A stretch of 39,391 bases of DNA from JBFWWW01 sp050245975 (GCA_050245975.1 JBFWWW010000012.1:1-39391), one strand, 5' to 3'; shown: positions 8,788-17,162, counted from the first letter of the stretch. A program made the numbers and translations. The notes: generated by a model not told the origin, from the sequence alone.

Positions 8788-9708
8788 TCACTGCCGGGGC
8801 TTCGTACCGCTCAGCGCGTAGGACAGCATCTTGTAGGCGAGCGCCGCCGCCGTGTAGTCGCAGGCGTGGAGCTGCTGCACCGGCGCCAGCTCGACGAGAT
8901 CGCCGCCGACGATCGTGGCGACCTCGGCGGCGCGGCGCAGAATGGCCAGCGCCTGCAGATAGGACAGGCCGCCGGGCGTCGGCGTTCCCGTAGCCGGCAT
9001 GACGGACGCGTCGAGCGCGTCGATGTCGAAGGTCACGTAAACGGGGCGTCCCGCAAGTGGAGCGACGATGTCCTCGATGTTCCAGCCTGCCTGATCCTTG
9101 CCCCAGAATATCCGGATGCGATCACGGTTGCGCTCGAAGAACTCGATCTCCCCGGAAGAGACCGCGCGAATGCCGACCGAAACCAGCGAGACGTTCTCGT
9201 GGTCGAGGACGCGGCGCATCGCGGCGGCGTGCGAGTGGTGCTCGCCGAGGTAGCCGTCGCGCAGGTCGGCATGGGCATCGAACTGCAAAACGACGAGGTC
9301 CTTGTGGCGCGCGGCGAAGGGCCGGATGGCACCGGCCGTCACCGAATGCTCGCCGCCCAGCACGAAAGGAAACCTGCCCGCGTCGAGCACTGCTCCGACC
9401 AGGGCCTCGAGCTGATCGAGCGCTGCCGGCACGCTGGCGGCGATTTTCGGCTCGCGCAGCGCGGCGACGCCGTAATCGAGATAGGGTTCGCGCCACAGCT
9501 CCTCGTCGAACAACTCGAGCTGCTGGCTGGCGCGCAGGATCGCGGCGGGCCCCGCCGCGGTCCCGCCGCCATAACTCACCGACGCCTCGAGGCCGAACGG
9601 AATGACGACGGCGCGCGCCTCCCCGGGCCGTCCGGCATCGAGCCGCACCGGATCGAGAAAGCTCTCGTCGGCGGGCAAATAGTCGAATTGGGGCCCGCGT
9701 GCGCTCAC
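8788..9708 (-). CDS. speB: Agmatinase-type ureohydrolase
   Basis: A 306-residue member of the arginase/agmatinase family, which uses two manganese ions to release urea from a guanidino substrate. Metal ligands are visible: His121 in GGEHS; Asp144, His146 and Asp148 in FDAHADLRD; Asp228 and Asp230 in TFDIDALD. The loop YLGEHHSHAAAMRR resembles bacterial agmatinases more than arginases, favouring agmatine to putrescine plus urea. The GTG start overlaps the stop of the upstream decarboxylase gene by four bases (GTGA), indicating translational coupling. The pair forms a short polyamine operon. Whether the substrate is agmatine, arginine or another guanidino compound needs an assay. Confidence 0.88.
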   Translation of the reverse strand: MSARGPQFDYLPADESFLDPVRLDAGRPGEARAVVIPFGLEASVSYGGGTAAGPAAILRASQQLELFDEELWREPYLDYGVAALREPKIAASVPAALDQLEALVGAVLDAGRFPFVLGGEHSVTAGAIRPFAARHKDLVVLQFDAHADLRDGYLGEHHSHAAAMRRVLDHENVSLVSVGIRAVSSGEIEFFERNRDRIRIFWGKDQAGWNIEDIVAPLAGRPVYVTFDIDALDASVMPATGTPTPGGLSYLQALAILRRAAEVATIVGGDLVELAPVQQLHACDYTAAALAYKMLSYALSGTKPRQ

Positions 9709-10892
9709 GCGTTGACCTTTTCGGACCCCGTGTCGGCCATCTCGGCGTCGCCGTACATGCTCAGCATCGGTTCATCGAGCAGGATCGCCTCGTCATAGCT
9801 GCCATAGCCGTTGAAGCGGCCCGCGATGGCGCGGCCGTAGGCCCCCGTGTTGCAGATCTCGATGTAATCACCTTCCCGCACCGAGGACGGCAGCAGGAAT
9901 GGCCCTTTCATCTGATCGATCGAGTCGCAGGTCGGCCCCCAGAAAGAGAACGGAACCAGAGGCTCCGCTTCCGCGGCGTCACGACTGACAAGCCGCGTCG
10001 GGAACACGAAGCCCAGGTGCGCGGCATCGAACAGCGTGCCATAGGCGCCGTCGTTGATGAACAGCTCGTCGCCGCGGCGGGCATCGACGCGCACGATGAG
10101 CGACTCGGCCTCCGCCACCAGCGCACGGCCCGGCTCGCACATGATGCGGCAGCGGTCGCCGACCGGCATCTGGTCCAGCCCGGCCCGGATCGCAGCGATG
10201 AAGTCCGGCAGCGGCGCCGGCGGCGCATCGGCATAGACGGAGGGAAACCCGCCCCCGACGTCGATCCGGTCAACGACGACGCCGGCCTTGACGATCAGGC
10301 GGTGCACCTCGTCGAGCGCGCTCACGAAAGCATCGGGCGTCGCGGTCTGCGAGCCGACGTGGAACGTGATGCCGAGCTCGCGTGCGGCCTGGCGCACCTT
10401 GACCAGCAGTCGCGCGGCGCGCGCGCCCTGTATGCCGAACTTGCGCTCCAGCGGGATCTTGCTGTTCTTGGCAGCCACTGCGATGCGCACCCACAGCGTC
10501 AGATCGCGGCACCCGCCGGTCTCCTCGAGGATTTTCTTGAGCTCATCCTCGCTGTCGAGCGCGAAACTGCGCACGCCGAACTCGGCGAACGCGCGCCGGA
10601 TGGCGGTGCGCGACTTGACCGGATGCATGAAATGCAGCGTCGCGCCCGGAATGGTCGCAGCGTCCTCGATCTCGGGGATCGACGCGACGTCGAAATGCCG
10701 GATGCCCGCACCGTAGAGTGCGCCGAGCAGGAACACGGAGCTGTTGGCCTTGTAGGCGTATGCTACGTCGCCGGGAAAGTTGGTCATGAACCAGCGCGCG
10801 GCGCGCCCGGCGGCATGCGGGCGCAGCCCGAAAACCGGCCGGTCAGGCTTGCGTGCGGCGATCAGAGCTTGTGCGGAAGAAAACCTATCCAT
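9705..10892 (-). CDS. Fold-type III PLP decarboxylase (ornithine/arginine decarboxylase-like)
   Basis: From the ATG at 10892 the product has 395 residues, with an alanine-racemase-type PLP barrel and a C-terminal beta domain. Key residues are Lys48, the PLP Schiff base, in AYKANSS; the glycine-rich GGGFP near 213; CEPGR near 253, which binds the PLP phosphate and ring; and the active-site cysteine 322 in WGPTCDSID, as in eukaryotic-type ornithine decarboxylases. It makes putrescine from ornithine, or agmatine from arginine. The overlapping agmatinase gene makes the arginine-to-agmatine-to-putrescine route attractive, but an arginase/ODC pair would also be coherent. An in-frame ATG at 10961 with a GGGGTG site upstream would add 23 residues not typical of the family. 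Confidence 0.87.
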   Translation of the reverse strand: MDRFSSAQALIAARKPDRPVFGLRPHAAGRAARWFMTNFPGDVAYAYKANSSVFLLGALYGAGIRHFDVASIPEIEDAATIPGATLHFMHPVKSRTAIRRAFAEFGVRSFALDSEDELKKILEETGGCRDLTLWVRIAVAAKNSKIPLERKFGIQGARAARLLVKVRQAARELGITFHVGSQTATPDAFVSALDEVHRLIVKAGVVVDRIDVGGGFPSVYADAPPAPLPDFIAAIRAGLDQMPVGDRCRIMCEPGRALVAEAESLIVRVDARRGDELFINDGAYGTLFDAAHLGFVFPTRLVSRDAAEAEPLVPFSFWGPTCDSIDQMKGPFLLPSSVREGDYIEICNTGAYGRAIAGRFNGYGSYDEAILLDEPMLSMYGDAEMADTGSEKVNA

Positions 10893-11045
10893 CTCATGGG
10901 ACCCCCACCTGTCGGGTTGGACCAGGCGCTGCGCGAACGGGCAGAAGCCGCCACTAGGCATGCGGACACCCCAAATAGGGTCCCCGGGGCTCCGAGTAAA
11001 GGGGTTTGACCGCTCGCAGGAGCGATTTTTCGTGCCGCGCCGGGC
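10893..11045 (-). other. 153-base leader between lolD and the polyamine operon
   Basis: No gene is evident. The region holds the alternative start of the decarboxylase (10961) and short hairpins. One is CGCTC-GCAG-GAGCG at 11011-11024, followed on the plus strand by ATTTTT. Alphaproteobacterial ornithine decarboxylase genes are sometimes preceded by the structured speF leader RNA. I cannot confirm that motif here by eye. Confidence 0.3.
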
Positions 11046-11765
11046 TCAGGCGACGCGCTGGGGGGCGATCTCGTTCAGAAGGCCGTTTTCGAGCACGAGG
11101 ACGCGGTCCATCGAGCGGGCGAGCTGCATGTTGTGCGTCGCGATCAGCGCTGCGACGCCGGTAACCCTGATCAGCTCCATCAGCTCGTGGAAGACATGGT
11201 CCGAGGTCTTGGGATCGAGGTTGCCCGTCGGCTCGTCCGCCAGCAGGAGCCGCGGGCGCGTGACGGTCGCGCGGGCGATGGCCGTACGCTGCTGCTCGCC
11301 GCCCGACATCTGCGCCGGACGATGCTCGAGGCGCGCAGCCAGACCCAGCATCGACAGCATCTCGGCTGCCCTCGCCTCGGCTTCCCGGCGCGCGACGCCC
11401 TGGATCAGCAGCGGCATCGCCACGTTCTCCAGCGCGGAGAACTCGGGCAGGAGCTGGTGGAACTGGTAGACGAATCCCATCTCGGCGCGGCGGACCCGCG
11501 TGCGCGCATCATCGCTCATCCGGGAGCAGTCGCGCCCCGCGACGATGACGGCGCCATGATCGGGCGTCTCGAGCAGCCCGGCGATGTGCAGCAGCGTGGA
11601 CTTGCCGGCGCCCGACGGGCCGACCAGCGCCACGGCCTGACCGCCGTCGAGAATGGCGGAAGCGCCGGCGAGCACGTTGATCTCCCGCCCGCCCTGGTGG
11701 AACGAGCGGCGCAGATCGCGCAATTCCAGCACCCGTATCGACGACATGTCCTGCACGGCAGTCAC
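11046..11765 (-). CDS. lolD: Lipoprotein-releasing ABC transporter ATPase LolD
   Basis: From the GTG at 11765 this is a 239-residue ABC ATPase. Walker A is GPSGAGKST (49-57), the Q-loop lies in FVYQFHQLLPEFSA, the signature is MSGGEQQR (about 153-160), and Walker B is LLLADEPTGNLD (about 173-184). The H-loop is ATHN. Together with LolC it extracts mature lipoproteins from the inner membrane for transfer to LolA. Its start overlaps the lolC stop by four bases (GTGA), so the two are translated in step. The frame also allows an upstream start inside lolC, but the overlap start gives the family's usual length. Confidence 0.95.
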   Translation of the reverse strand: MTAVQDMSSIRVLELRDLRRSFHQGGREINVLAGASAILDGGQAVALVGPSGAGKSTLLHIAGLLETPDHGAVIVAGRDCSRMSDDARTRVRRAEMGFVYQFHQLLPEFSALENVAMPLLIQGVARREAEARAAEMLSMLGLAARLEHRPAQMSGGEQQRTAIARATVTRPRLLLADEPTGNLDPKTSDHVFHELMELIRVTGVAALIATHNMQLARSMDRVLVLENGLLNEIAPQRVA

Positions 11766-13033
11766 TCGTATCTCAGCGCCTCGACGGGATCGAGGCGCGA
11801 GGCGCGCCACGACGGATAGAGCGTCGCCAGCACCGACAGCGTGAGCGCCATCACGACGATGACGCCGATCTCCGTCATGTTCACATCGGCCGGCAGGCGC
11901 GTCAGGTAGTAGATCTCGGGGTTGAACAGGCGGGTGTTGGTGAGCCAGGACACGAACTGGCGAATCTCGTCGATCTTCCAGCAGAAGACGACGCCGAGCA
12001 GGAACCCGCCCAGCGTGCCGACGACGCCGATGGATGCGCCCGTGATCAGGAAGACGCGCATGATGGCGCCCTTGGTCGCGCCCATCGTGCGCAGGATGCC
12101 GATGTCGCGCCCCTTGTCCTTCACCAGCATCATCAAACCCGAGATGATGTTGAAGGCCGCCACCAGGACGATGAGCGACAGGATGATGAACATCATGTTC
12201 CGCTCGACCTGGAGGACGGTGAAGAAGCTCTCGTTGCGCTGTCGCCAGTCGGAGAAGTAGAGGCTCGAATCGCCAAGCTTGCGCAGCTCGGCCACGTAGC
12301 TCGTGACCTGCTCCGGGTCGGCCACCATGATCTCGATGGCATCTATGCCGCTGCCGCGCGAGAAAAACCTCTGCGCCTCGCCGAGCGGCATGAAGATCAT
12401 CGTCCGGTCATACTCCGACATGCCGAGCTCGAAGATCGCCGCGATCGGATAGCGCTTTATTCGCGGCGCCGTGCCGAAGGGCGTTGTCGCGCCGCGCGGC
12501 GACACGAGCGTGATGGCATCGCCGACATTGACGCGCAACGCGTTGGCAAGCCGCATGCCGATGGCGATGCCCTCCTGCCCGTCGAACCCGTCGAGCGTGC
12601 CGAAACGGACGTTGTCGCTGACAAGGTGCAGGTCCTTGAGCCCCTGCTCCGTCATGCCGCGCACGAGCCCGCCCAGCGCCTGCACGGGCGTCGACGCCAT
12701 CACCTGGCCTTCGATGAGCGGCAGCGCCGCCTGGATGCCCGGCACGCGCACGATGCGTTTTGCCACGTCCTGATAGTCGGCAAAGGGATCATCGCCGATC
12801 TTGTTGACGACGATATGCCCGTTGATGCCGAGGATCTTATTGAAGAGTTCCTTGCGGAAGCCGTTCATCACCGACATGACGATGATCAGCGTCGCGACGC
12901 CGAGCAGGATGCCGAGGAACGAGAACCCGGCGATGACCGAGATGAAGCCTTCCTTGCGCCGCGCCCTCAGATAGCGCGCCGCCAGCATCCATTCGAACGC
13001 CGAAAAAGGCTTGGTGTCTTTAGCGACGGCCAT
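11762..13033 (-). CDS. lolC: Lipoprotein-releasing ABC transporter permease (LolC/LolE type)
   Basis: A 423-residue inner-membrane protein of the LolC/E family. The N-terminal amphipathic segment FEWMLAARYLRARRKEGFIS leads into a first helix (about 30-56). A periplasmic MacB-like core domain (about 60-265) follows, then three C-terminal helices (about 270-400, including LMMLVKDKGRDIGILRTMGA and GVIVVMALTLSVLATLYPSW). With LolD it forms the lipoprotein release machine. As in many Alphaproteobacteria, only one permease gene is visible, so a homodimer replacing the LolC/LolE pair is likely. It lies between proS (upstream, 21 bases) and lolD (overlapping) in a minus-strand operon. Confidence 0.95.
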   Translation of the reverse strand: MAVAKDTKPFSAFEWMLAARYLRARRKEGFISVIAGFSFLGILLGVATLIIVMSVMNGFRKELFNKILGINGHIVVNKIGDDPFADYQDVAKRIVRVPGIQAALPLIEGQVMASTPVQALGGLVRGMTEQGLKDLHLVSDNVRFGTLDGFDGQEGIAIGMRLANALRVNVGDAITLVSPRGATTPFGTAPRIKRYPIAAIFELGMSEYDRTMIFMPLGEAQRFFSRGSGIDAIEIMVADPEQVTSYVAELRKLGDSSLYFSDWRQRNESFFTVLQVERNMMFIILSLIVLVAAFNIISGLMMLVKDKGRDIGILRTMGATKGAIMRVFLITGASIGVVGTLGGFLLGVVFCWKIDEIRQFVSWLTNTRLFNPEIYYLTRLPADVNMTEIGVIVVMALTLSVLATLYPSWRASRLDPVEALRYE

Positions 13034-13054
13034 GCGCGATTCCCCTTGGTCGCT

Positions 13055-14401
13055 TCAGGCAAGGACGCGGCGGGACGTAATGGCTGCGACGACATGGTTG
13101 ACGGCGGCATCGAGGCTGAGCGAGGAGCGTTCGCCCGTCCCGCGGTCCTTCACTTCGACCTCGCCCGACTTCAGCCCGCGCGGACCGACGATCATCTGGA
13201 ACGGCAATCCGATCAGGTCCATGGTTGCGAACTTCCCGCCGGCTCCCTCGCCCGTATCGTCGAGCAGCACGCTGATCCCTGCCGATCCAAGCCGGGCATA
13301 GAGATCGGCGCAGGCGGCATCCGTCGCCTTGTCGCCGGCTCTGAGATTGATCAAGCCCAGCTCGAAGGGCGCCAGAGGAACCGGCCAGACGATGCCGGCG
13401 TCATCATGGCTCGCTTCGATGACGGCGCCGACAAGCCGCGACACGCCGATGCCGTAGGAACCCATCTGCAGCGCAATCATGGCGCCATCGGGACCCTGCA
13501 CCCGGCAGCCCATCGGCGCGGAGTATTTGGTGCCGAAGAAGAAGATGTGACCGACCTCGATGCCACGCGCGGAAATGCGCTTGTCGGCCGGCACGGCGGC
13601 CTCGAACTTGGCCGCATCGTGCTTCTCGTCGGTCGCCGCGTAGGGAGCCGTCCAGCGGGAGAGCAGCGGGCCAAGGTCGCTGTCGAAATCGACGTCGGCC
13701 CGCGGCGCCTCCATCGCGACGAGATCGGAATGGCAATAAACCTGGCTCTCACCGGTGTCGGCGAGGATGATGAACTCGTGGCTGAGGTCGCCGCCGATGG
13801 GGCCCGTATCGGCTGCCATGGGAATGGACTTGAGCCCCATGCGGGCGAACGTTCGCAGGTAGGCGACGAACATCCTGTTGTAGGCCCGTCTGCCATCCTC
13901 CGGCGTGAGGTCGAAGGAATAGGCGTCCTTCATCAGGAACTCGCGGCCCCGCATGACGCCGAAGCGCGGACGCACTTCGTCCCGGAACTTCCACTGGATG
14001 TGATAAAGGTTCTTCGGCAGGTCCTTGTAGGAACGCACGCCGTCGCGGAAGATTTCCGTGATCAGCTCCTCGTTGGTCGGCCCGTAGAGCATCTCGCGCT
14101 CGTGCCGGTCGAGGATGCGCAGCATCTCCTTGCCGTAGTCGTCGTAGCGACCAGACTGGCGCCACAGGTCGGCCGACTGGATCGTCGGCATGAGAAGCTC
14201 GACAGCGCCCGCCCGGTCCTGCTCCTCGCGCACGATCTGCTCGATCTTCCTGAGGACGCGCAGGCCCAGCGGCAGCCAGCTGTAGATGCCGGCGCTGGCC
14301 TGCCGGATCATGCCCGCGCGCAACATGAGCTTATGGGAAACGATCTCGGCTTCTTTGGGCGTTTCGCGCAGAACCGGCAGGAAAAAGCGAGATAGCAGCA
14401 T
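13055..14401 (-). CDS. proS: Prolyl-tRNA synthetase
   Basis: From the ATG at 14401 (MLLSRFFLPVLRETP) the enzyme has 448 residues. It is the short bacterial form without the large editing insertion, as is usual in Alphaproteobacteria. Class II motifs are visible: ASAGIYSWLPLGLRVLRKIE (motif 1 region), FRDEVRPRFGVMRGREF (motif 2) and GSYGIGVSRLVGA (motif 3). The anticodon-binding domain begins near LGLINLRAGDK. It charges tRNA-Pro in the cytoplasm. Without the INS domain, mischarged Ala-tRNA-Pro must be cleared by a separate editing protein, which is not seen here. The open frame continues upstream to 14515, but that part lacks family similarity. It is the first gene of proS-lolC-lolD. Confidence 0.96.
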   Translation of the reverse strand: MLLSRFFLPVLRETPKEAEIVSHKLMLRAGMIRQASAGIYSWLPLGLRVLRKIEQIVREEQDRAGAVELLMPTIQSADLWRQSGRYDDYGKEMLRILDRHEREMLYGPTNEELITEIFRDGVRSYKDLPKNLYHIQWKFRDEVRPRFGVMRGREFLMKDAYSFDLTPEDGRRAYNRMFVAYLRTFARMGLKSIPMAADTGPIGGDLSHEFIILADTGESQVYCHSDLVAMEAPRADVDFDSDLGPLLSRWTAPYAATDEKHDAAKFEAAVPADKRISARGIEVGHIFFFGTKYSAPMGCRVQGPDGAMIALQMGSYGIGVSRLVGAVIEASHDDAGIVWPVPLAPFELGLINLRAGDKATDAACADLYARLGSAGISVLLDDTGEGAGGKFATMDLIGLPFQMIVGPRGLKSGEVEVKDRGTGERSSLSLDAAVNHVVAAITSRRVLA

Positions 14402-14650
14402 GAAAGGACCTGTCGCTCTCCGGTGGGTGGCGCGCCCGGCAACGGTCTGCCTCGGATGGGCGTGCCGGTGCCTGCACGCGATGCGTGTACACGATTCCCG
14501 CCCCGAACCCGTCACAGGGTGCGGTCTGCGGTCTTAAGCGTTTCAGCGGACACTGGCAATGCGAGCCGCTGTTTTCCGGGGTATCCCGCTGATTTTTGCG
14601 CCCAATCGTTGAGCACTTCGCACAACAGCTCTGCAGTCGACACTTCCGGA
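14402..14650. other. Intergenic region upstream of proS
   Basis: This is the first part of the 550-base gap between proS and the fadB-like gene. It must hold the proS promoter on the minus strand, but I see no convincing hexamer pair. A weak stem CAGCGG/CCGCTG followed by TTTT lies near 14543-14574. No protein-coding frame here looks real. Confidence 0.4.
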
Positions 14651-14679
14651 GTGACAGATCGCCGCGCCTTGGCTATGGT
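14651..14679 (+). promoter_or_regulatory. Candidate sigma-70 promoter for a small RNA
   Basis: GTGACA at 14651-14656 matches TTGACA at five of six positions. TATGGT at 14674-14679 matches TATAAT at four of six. The spacer is exactly 17 bases. The predicted transcription start is near 14686. No protein gene begins downstream, and a perfect terminator lies about 150 bases further on. Confidence 0.5.
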
Positions 14680-14685
14680 GCCCCC

Positions 14686-14856
14686 GCACAACAAAATGGG
14701 TCGCAAGCCCAAGTCTGGGGAGCAATTCCGTACCCCTTCAAGTTTCCGAGCAAGGGAACAGAAGGCGGGCCGCCGGCACCAACAGCCGGACGGAAAAGGG
14801 AGACAGTCGGCAAGCGTAACGACCTTTGCGAGCAAGGCCCAGGGCCTTGCTCTTTT
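14686..14856 (+). ncRNA. Candidate small RNA of about 170 nt
   Basis: The stretch lies between a promoter-like pair and an intrinsic terminator on the plus strand, in a gap with no credible gene. It contains several short stems: TGGG/CCCA around 14697-14711, GGGG/CCCC around 14717-14736, CCGGC/GCCGG near 14770-14790, and the terminator hairpin. A frame beginning ATG at 14696 runs straight through the terminator and has no Shine-Dalgarno site, so a peptide is unlikely. A 107-residue frame on the opposite strand has no family resemblance. I could not match it by eye to 6S RNA, SRP RNA or tmRNA. The identity is therefore unknown. Confidence 0.45.
14830..14856 (+). terminator. Rho-independent terminator
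   Basis: A perfect inverted repeat, GAGCAAGGCCC (14830-14840) and GGGCCTTGCTC (14842-14852), with one central base, is followed by TTTT (14853-14856) and more T-rich sequence. As RNA it folds to a stem of about nine base pairs with a five-base loop. The T-run lies only on the plus-strand side, so it ends a plus-strand transcript, although no plus-strand gene lies upstream. Confidence 0.85.
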
Positions 14857-14870
14857 CGTTTGTACTCATT

Positions 14871-14900
14871 GCATTGCGAAACGAGGCATTGCGAAATGAG
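14871..14900. repeat. Tandem 15-base repeat
   Basis: GCATTGCGAAACGAG (14871-14885) is followed directly by GCATTGCGAAATGAG (14886-14900), with one mismatch. It sits between the plus-strand terminator and the hairpin behind the fadB-like gene. Confidence 0.8.
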
Positions 14901-14901
14901 C

Positions 14902-14927
14902 GGACCGGAGCGCACGCGCCCCGGTCC
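14902..14927 (-). terminator. Probable terminator hairpin of the fadB-like gene
   Basis: GGACCGG (14902-14908) and CCGGTCC (14921-14927) form a seven-base-pair stem extended inward by GCGC pairing. It lies 24 bases past the fadB-like stop. On the minus strand only a weak T-stretch (ATTTC) follows, so termination may be partial. Confidence 0.5.
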
Positions 14928-14951
14928 TGCTGCCGACGCCGCGCGCAGCGG

Positions 14952-17045
14952 CTATTTGCTGAACTTGGCGAGCGTGCCGCCTTCGCGCGCCAGCCGCTCG
15001 ATCAGCGGCGCCACGGTCCAGCGTGCGCCGTACTTTGCGGCATAAGCCTTCGTCTTCTCCGCGACCTTGGCCAGCCCCATCTCGTCGGCCTGCCACATGG
15101 GCCCGCCGCGCCAGGCAGGGAAGCCGTAGCCGTTGAGATAGATCGTATCGATATCGCTCGAACGCAGCGCTATGCCTTCCTCCAGGATGCGCGCGCCCTC
15201 GTTGGCGAGCCGCAGCAGGCACCGCTCCACGATCTCCTCGGCGGGGATCGTCCGCTGCTTGATCTGCAGGGCGGCCGCCTCGGCGCGGATCATGGCCTCG
15301 ATCTCAGGGTCGACCTCGCGCTTGCGATCTGCCGTGTACCTGTAATAGCCGGCGCCGGTCTTCTGGCCGAGCCGGCCCATCTCCACGATCTTGTCGGGAA
15401 TGCGCGCGAGCTGCGCCTTCTCGCCGGTCAGCTTGCGTTCCTGGCGGATGCGGTAGCCCACATCGAGGCCGGCAAGGTCGCTGACGGCGATCGGCCCCAT
15501 CGCCATGCCCCACGCCTCGAGCGCGCCGTCGATCTCCTGCGGCATGGCGCCTTCAAGCGTCATGGCCTGCACCTCCTCGCCGTAGGCGGCGAGCATGCGG
15601 TTGCCGATGAAGCCGTCGCATACGCCGGCGACCACGCCCACCTTGCCGATGCGGCGCGCGAACGCCATCGCCGCGGCCATCACGTCGTTGGCCGTGCGCC
15701 GTGCGCGGACGATCTCGAGCAGCCGCATGATGTTCGCCGGGCTGAAGAAGTGCAGGCCGACGACGTCCTGCGGACGCTTGGTGGCATCGGCGATCTCGTC
15801 GACATCGAGCGTCGACGTGTTGCTCGCCAGGATCGCACCGGCCTTGGCGATGGCGTCGATCTTGGCGAAGATTTCCTTTTTCAGCGCCATGTTCTCGAAC
15901 ACGGCCTCGATGATGAGGTCGACCGGCTTCAGCGCGTCGAGTGCCAAGGTCGGCGTCAGAGCCGCGATCCGCGACTGGGCCTGCGCCTCCGTCAGCCGGC
16001 CGCGCTTGACGTTGTGCGCGAACGTCTCGCGGATGCGCGCCACGCCCTTGTCGAGCGCTTCCTGCGTCGTCTCCACCAGCGTCACAGGCAGACCGCCGCC
16101 GAGGCAGGCAATCGTAATGCCGGTGCCCATCGTGCCGGCTCCGATCACGCCCACCGTCTCGACGGGGCGCGGCTTGTCGCCCGCACCGACGCCCGGGATA
16201 TTGGCCGCCTGGCGCTCGGCGAAAAATGCGTACTGGAGCGCGCGCGCATAGGGCGTCCGCGCCGCCTCCTGGAACAGCTCGCGCTCTCGCGCGAGGCCGG
16301 CCTGCGGATCGGACCCGGTCACGGCCGCCTCCACGGCCGCGATGCAGGCCTTGGCCGCCACAGGTCCGCTCGGATGGCGCGCGGCTGCAGCACGCGCCTT
16401 GTCGAACAGGCCGGCCGGAACCGACTTCGCATCGATGGTACGCTCCATCGTGCCCCGCGGGCCCTTGCCCTGCGCCAGCAGATCGCGCGCGAAGGCGACG
16501 GCGGCCGCCACCACGTCGCCCTCCGCCACCGCATCGACGAGACCGGCGGCCTTTGCCCGGGCTGCATCGATGGGCGCACCCGACGTGATCATGCCGAGCG
16601 CCGCCTCCGCCCCGACGACACGCGGCAAACGCTGCGTTCCGCCTGCACCCGGAATGATGCCGATACGCACCTCCGGCAGGCCGAGCTGGCGCACGTCCGC
16701 CGCCGCGACGCGGTAGTGGCAGCCCAGCGTCACCTCGAGGCCGCCGCCCAGCGCGAGCCCGTTGATGGCCGCGACCACCGGCTTTTTCGACCCTTCGATC
16801 TCGGCGATGAGGTCTCCCAGGTGCGGCGGCTGCGGTGCGCTGCGAAACTCGGTGATGTCGGCCCCGGCGCTGAACGCCTTGCCCGTGCCGGCAAGGACGA
16901 TGGCCCGGATGCCCGCATCGGCCTCCAGTTCCCGGACCGCCTTCTGCAACCCGACGCGAAGCTCGTGGCCGAGCGCGTTAACCGGAGGATTGGCAAAACG
17001 GACGACGCCAACGTCGCCCTGACGCTCGATCTCAACCTTCACCAC
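14952..17045 (-). CDS. Bifunctional enoyl-CoA hydratase / 3-hydroxyacyl-CoA dehydrogenase
   Basis: A 697-residue FadB/FadJ-type multifunctional enzyme of beta-oxidation. The N-terminal crotonase domain (about 1-190) has the oxyanion-hole motif FSAGADI and the two catalytic glutamates, Glu104 (GGGLEVTLGCH) and Glu125 (GLPEVRIGIIPGAGGTQ). The NAD-binding domain starts with GVIGAGTMGTGI near 299. The dehydrogenase His lies in VGLHFFSPA near 435. Two C-terminal 3HCDH domains include NGYGFPAWRGGP. It hydrates enoyl-CoA and oxidises 3-hydroxyacyl-CoA. The GTG start at 17045 has a GGGAGG site seven bases upstream. It is divergent from an acyl-CoA ligase, with 117 bases between starts, suggesting joint regulation of acyl-CoA catabolism. 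No thiolase gene is adjacent. Confidence 0.93.
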   Translation of the reverse strand: MVKVEIERQGDVGVVRFANPPVNALGHELRVGLQKAVRELEADAGIRAIVLAGTGKAFSAGADITEFRSAPQPPHLGDLIAEIEGSKKPVVAAINGLALGGGLEVTLGCHYRVAAADVRQLGLPEVRIGIIPGAGGTQRLPRVVGAEAALGMITSGAPIDAARAKAAGLVDAVAEGDVVAAAVAFARDLLAQGKGPRGTMERTIDAKSVPAGLFDKARAAAARHPSGPVAAKACIAAVEAAVTGSDPQAGLARERELFQEAARTPYARALQYAFFAERQAANIPGVGAGDKPRPVETVGVIGAGTMGTGITIACLGGGLPVTLVETTQEALDKGVARIRETFAHNVKRGRLTEAQAQSRIAALTPTLALDALKPVDLIIEAVFENMALKKEIFAKIDAIAKAGAILASNTSTLDVDEIADATKRPQDVVGLHFFSPANIMRLLEIVRARRTANDVMAAAMAFARRIGKVGVVAGVCDGFIGNRMLAAYGEEVQAMTLEGAMPQEIDGALEAWGMAMGPIAVSDLAGLDVGYRIRQERKLTGEKAQLARIPDKIVEMGRLGQKTGAGYYRYTADRKREVDPEIEAMIRAEAAALQIKQRTIPAEEIVERCLLRLANEGARILEEGIALRSSDIDTIYLNGYGFPAWRGGPMWQADEMGLAKVAEKTKAYAAKYGARWTVAPLIERLAREGGTLAKFSK

Positions 17046-17162
17046 GGCAGTCCTCCCTTTGTTCGCTAACCTTGGCCCGCAAGGGACCTGCTTCGGACGC
17101 TTGGCGCGCCCTTCGTTCCGTGTGCTAGATTATCGCAAAACCAGTATGGGAGGAGAGTGCTG

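Noticed and set aside
11011..11030. Hairpin CGCTC-GCAG-GAGCG followed by ATTTTT on the plus strand
   Set aside because: It is oriented away from both flanking minus-strand genes, with a short stem and no plus-strand gene to terminate.
12626..14395. A 589-residue open frame on the plus strand opposite lolC and proS
   Set aside because: It is an antisense shadow in a high-GC region, rich in Arg, His, Asp and Ala with no family resemblance, and fully opposite two clear genes.
14512..14835. A 107-residue minus-strand frame in the proS-fadB gap
   Set aside because: No family is recognised, it has no good start site, and it overlaps the plus-strand RNA candidate and terminator. It remains possible but unsupported.
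14826..17069. A 747-residue open frame on the plus strand opposite the fadB-like gene
   Set aside because: It has the same shadow composition, begins inside the terminator hairpin, and lies antisense to an intact enzyme gene.
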